The notes below the pieces were generated by a model. The model did no database searches. It was not told the DNA's origin and saw nothing but the letters and a program-made list of their open reading frames with translations. Both the position numbers and the translations under genes were made by a program. Positions 5,601-6,980 of a DNA stretch of 6,980 nucleotides are shown piece by piece. The DNA comes from Fidelibacterota bacterium. Lineage in GTDB: Bacteria; Fidelibacterota; Fidelibacteria; Fidelibacterales; Fidelibacteraceae. The stretch spans positions 1-6,980 of the forward strand of contig DAOVOB010000053.1 in NCBI GenBank assembly GCA_030629925.1, in the 5' to 3' direction. Position 1 is the stretch's first letter, and every line of letters begins with the position of its first letter.

Positions 5601-6980
5601 GAAACAGTTAATGTCCCCATTACGGGGCTAATTCCATCGATACCAACATGGCTAAGTGTAAGATCCAAACTTTCAGCGGTCACAACAATATTTCCCGAAT
5701 CATCAACAGCGGTTACTGTAAACGCATCTTCAAAGCTATAGTCGCTACCAAACCAGACGGATTCAGGAATACCACCAATGATCAGTTCTGAGGGAACTAT
5801 CTGAAATGTAATAGCACCGGAGGTGATATCCGAAGGCTCGATGCTCATTAAAGAACCGCTGTTGTCTACATGAACATCATGTGCTGCCGATATTTTAAAG
5901 TCGAACACATCACCATCATCAAGAAAATCCGTGGATTGAAGCCATGTTTTAAGCGTAAAGGTTAGAGAATTTCCATCACTCATATTAATAAGCGTGGAAA
6001 TGCTGTCACCGAATACAATGAAATCACGCTCAATATGTGTAGCATCGCAACTATCACCACTCCAATAGAGTCGCGCACCACCCAAAGCATTTTCATAAGA
6101 TAAAGAAGAAGTAGCTTCAGGACCCTTTCGAACACAGAGATCCGTGATGCTTGTAAATAGTCCATCCCCACCGACATCTGTAAGAGTAAAATCAAAGACA
6201 GAAAGACGATTATTTTCTCCCACATTTCCAACATGTATATATTCAGGTTCTGTCAATGTGGATGACGCCACAGCAATGGAGGTTGTCTCATTGGTTGTAG
6301 CTGCGCGAATATTAATATCTCGAGTATAAAATAATTTTCCGCTTAATACCGCCAAACCACCGATGTAGATCGTATTCGTATTAAAGTCAAGCGCGACTCT
6401 TGAGCCCCCGTCGATTTGAGCAAGATAAGCACTTTGTGCTACTTGCTGATGATCACCCCATGTTCCGCCGATATTGTTGTTGTAATAAATAGCCCGATCC
6501 CAACCGTAATTAATCCAACCCCAATAGGCAACATGAGCACATCCGTTTTGGTCTATTGCAATGCCGGGGAATTTATAATCGGCATCTGTAGATTTTACAC
6601 CTTTGAATATCTTGCCGATCCCCCCGGCGGCAAATATCGTATCTTCGGCTGTGGCGTACAATCCCCGAATTGGGGCATCATCATCTTGTCCTGTTAAGGG
6701 AGTTGTTGCAACCCAGGATGTGCCGCCATCAGTTGTTTTGAATATTTTTTGTTCATTATTGATATCGCCGGAAGTGCCGGCAAGATAGCCGACATTTTCA
6801 TTAAAAAAATGTATTGAATAACCCATGTTTAAATATGAAGCAGCCCCCGAATTTTTTGATTCCCAAGTGCTGCCGCCGTCATAACTCACTCTCACGGTTG
6901 CCGTTCCACCGGTAATCCAAAGAGTATCTGCATTTAGAGCGCAAACATCCCAAAGATTTCTTTTTGTGCCTGGATTTATA
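2621..6980 (-). CDS. Large secreted multidomain surface protein with type IX sorting domain (N-terminus off window)
   Basis: The frame is open to the right edge and gives at least 1452 residues. The GTG at 6895 is an internal valine codon: upstream codons read NADTLWITGGTATV straight into it. From the N-terminal side: Asp-box beta-propeller repeats (SYDGGSTW near 6886-6863, TTDGGTSW near 6736-6713) and a further propeller-like blade to ~6300; an unassigned beta-rich segment (~6298-5846); an Ig-like segment (~5818-5456); a glutamine-amidotransferase-like alpha/beta domain (~5443-4781); two cadherin/He_PIG-like modules (~4783-4121, with GTLSGTP); a cadherin-like Big_9-type module (~4117-3848); a PKD-like module (~3847-3539); a second Big_9-type module (~3532-3266); a fibronectin-III-like segment (~3262-2921); and the sorting domain. 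The protein is probably displayed or released at the cell surface for adhesion, polymer binding or structure. Most domain calls rest on motif reading; secretion by type IX is well supported. A strong terminator follows. Confidence 0.85.
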   Translation of the reverse strand, partial: INPGTKRNLWDVCALNADTLWITGGTATVRVSYDGGSTWESKNSGAASYLNMGYSIHFFNENVGYLAGTSGDINNEQKIFKTTDGGTSWVATTPLTGQDDDAPIRGLYATAEDTIFAAGGIGKIFKGVKSTDADYKFPGIAIDQNGCAHVAYWGWINYGWDRAIYYNNNIGGTWGDHQQVAQSAYLAQIDGGSRVALDFNTNTIYIGGLAVLSGKLFYTRDINIRAATTNETTSIAVASSTLTEPEYIHVGNVGENNRLSVFDFTLTDVGGDGLFTSITDLCVRKGPEATSSLSYENALGGARLYWSGDSCDATHIERDFIVFGDSISTLINMSDGNSLTFTLKTWLQSTDFLDDGDVFDFKISAAHDVHVDNSGSLMSIEPSDITSGAITFQIVPSELIIGGIPESVWFGSDYSFEDAFTVTAVDDSGNIVVTAESLDLTLSHVGIDGISPVMGTLTVSPASPPDFVNGIAIYNSIIFSDAHQYVRIKATGTVNGSVITGLSDIIKIIPNDNIIVIDGNQEMILTDVLTRLGLGYDTHLGWHDDPLPDNILNNYDKVLVSTSIDRNDFTAIKQFLDSGTPENKKKVGFFCANSGTFYGTTPWLSALAPYAGVGVPTFYPWMSIDPIDTDSIYGIVGDIIGDSLSIDLNENGFSWDNCALSPATDSSNIRVAFETTMYDVGYYHDNYNFRTPVALRHTGIHYKFFTSGFYLNYYGDNTDRDTLVARIINWFDSDEAENYGYVPGFSSSLTAEADDRYTVYDLDTMIYTATFFDLDASETLTSSVIVCPSWLNYTTYTDSLCFNGVPQVSDIGDTLLHIEIRDELGNYSLQTTRIRISHKNHAPYIISAPFDTARVGSIYTQQLEGLDADTLEGDELTYSMVNLSFSPSPNTPESSDALFSPLETSTDWLSLTETGTLSGTPGTSDIGRWAGILIVEDSFGLTDSLDFWINVLPGINHVPIADTLHVSGAEDIPVSFTLTGSDADDDSLTFIITRQPEFGSLNGIPPELSYTPDNNWYGEDSLSFIVNDGLLNSDTAIVWFTVAPSDDHIQITSLLPSSFSIDVTETDTVHFSVEAIDPDGFSLSYAWRVGASLVSTNASFDFITNFIGDYDAGLYTVTLNIDDNYVSNVAQQVPMHTLDYTWTITVENLNRPPVTDDQLVEMFEDTTITISLHASDPDLDSLSFSQIISPLHGQISGTWPSVNYTPATNWFGRDTISCTVSDGELFDTSNIHILVRPINDPPNAVTLLSPAHTANIVLTPDNINDTLRFSWSEPQDPDLDVLYANMLFTSGVNLVATLELHESNNSAWVTHQVLTTLMDTVSQINGEWNVMISDGEDSTLSENGPFSLSIDNSALVSIYENAYLPDDFALYQNYPNPFNPITTIRFDLPLSGKVNLSLYNILGHVVNCLLEDHLDAGSYEFHLDASNLPTGTYFYSISSGDFNAVKKMVLIK
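2624..2890 (-). other. Type IX secretion (Por) C-terminal sorting domain of the surface protein
   Basis: The last ~89 residues begin LPDDFALYQNYPNPFNP, continue with ITTIRFDLP, then VNLSLYNILGHVV, then LDAGSYEFHLDASNLPTGTYFYSI, and end KKMVLIK. This is the full order of strands and motifs of the type A sorting domain recognised by the type IX machinery, including the G-x-Y-x-Y-x-(I/L) turn and the basic-hydrophobic end. Such domains are removed after outer-membrane passage (family knowledge). It implies that the host has a type IX system elsewhere in its genome. Confidence 0.9.
4781..5443 (-). other. Glutamine-amidotransferase-like (non-catalytic) domain within the surface protein
   Basis: The segment starts with a Rossmann-like strand NIIVIDGN, a helix (MILTDVLTRLG) and a YDTHLG strand, then NYDKVLVSTS, a helix FTAIKQFLDSG, KKVGFFCANSG, and ends YKFFTSGFYLNYY followed by the helix RDTLVARIINWFD. 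This strand-helix order and the closing 'hydrophobic-FF-x-x-GF ... R-I-x-NWF' pattern recur in amidotransferase-like domains embedded in secreted bacterial proteins. The Cys in FFCAN lies near the nucleophile position but lacks the G-x-C-x-G elbow, so catalysis is doubtful. Confidence 0.55.

Noticed and set aside
6893..6895. GTG as the start of the large surface protein
   Set aside because: The frame stays open for 28 more codons to the window edge and encodes sequence (NADTLWITGGTATV) that completes the Asp-box propeller repeat, so the GTG is internal.
1..6980. CRISPR arrays, tRNA or rRNA genes
   Set aside because: No regularly spaced direct repeats, cloverleaf-like sequence or conserved rRNA motifs were seen on either strand.

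Overview
The window is AT-leaning bacterial DNA holding two plus-strand genes on the left and two minus-strand genes on the right. One gene is cut by each window edge. The best clue to the host is the C-terminus of the large minus-strand protein: a type IX secretion (Por) sorting domain with a YQNYPNPFNP motif, which is typical of the Bacteroidota/FCB group. The wording of that motif and the mix of Asp-box, cadherin-like and Ig-like modules suggest a less-cultured FCB lineage (Marinimicrobia-, Ignavibacteria-, Cloacimonadota- or KSB1-like). That placement is inferred from family knowledge and not proven by the sequence.

Layout. Bases 1-291 (+) are the 3' end of a gene for an FxLYD-type beta-sandwich protein with a charged Glu-His tail. 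Bases 292-604 contain no gene. They hold a short AAAG-rich run, one copy of a palindromic element, a perfect TGTGA-N6-TCACA (CRP/FNR-like) site and a 19-base palindrome, the last two just ahead of the next gene. Bases 605-1495 (+) encode a 296-residue protein with two tandem copies of a winged-helix-like module and a C-terminal PD-(D/E)XK nuclease-like domain; it is clearly more AT-rich than its neighbours. Bases 1496-1652 hold a second, inverted copy of the palindromic element. Bases 1653-2525 (-) encode a Fic-fold protein whose catalytic motif has lost nearly every active-site residue, with a C-terminal winged helix. A good rho-independent terminator at 2572-2600 (-) separates it from the upstream minus-strand gene. 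That gene, 2621 to the right edge (-), encodes at least 1452 residues of a secreted multidomain surface protein.

No operon is evident. The nuclease-like gene and the Fic gene converge, and the terminator isolates the Fic gene from the surface-protein gene. The most interesting part is about 292-2525. There an AT-rich nuclease-like gene lies between inverted copies of one palindromic element, next to a catalytically eroded Fic gene that carries several short repeats inside its reading frame. This looks like an accessory, repeat-rich locus. It cannot be called a defence system or a mobile element from this sequence alone.
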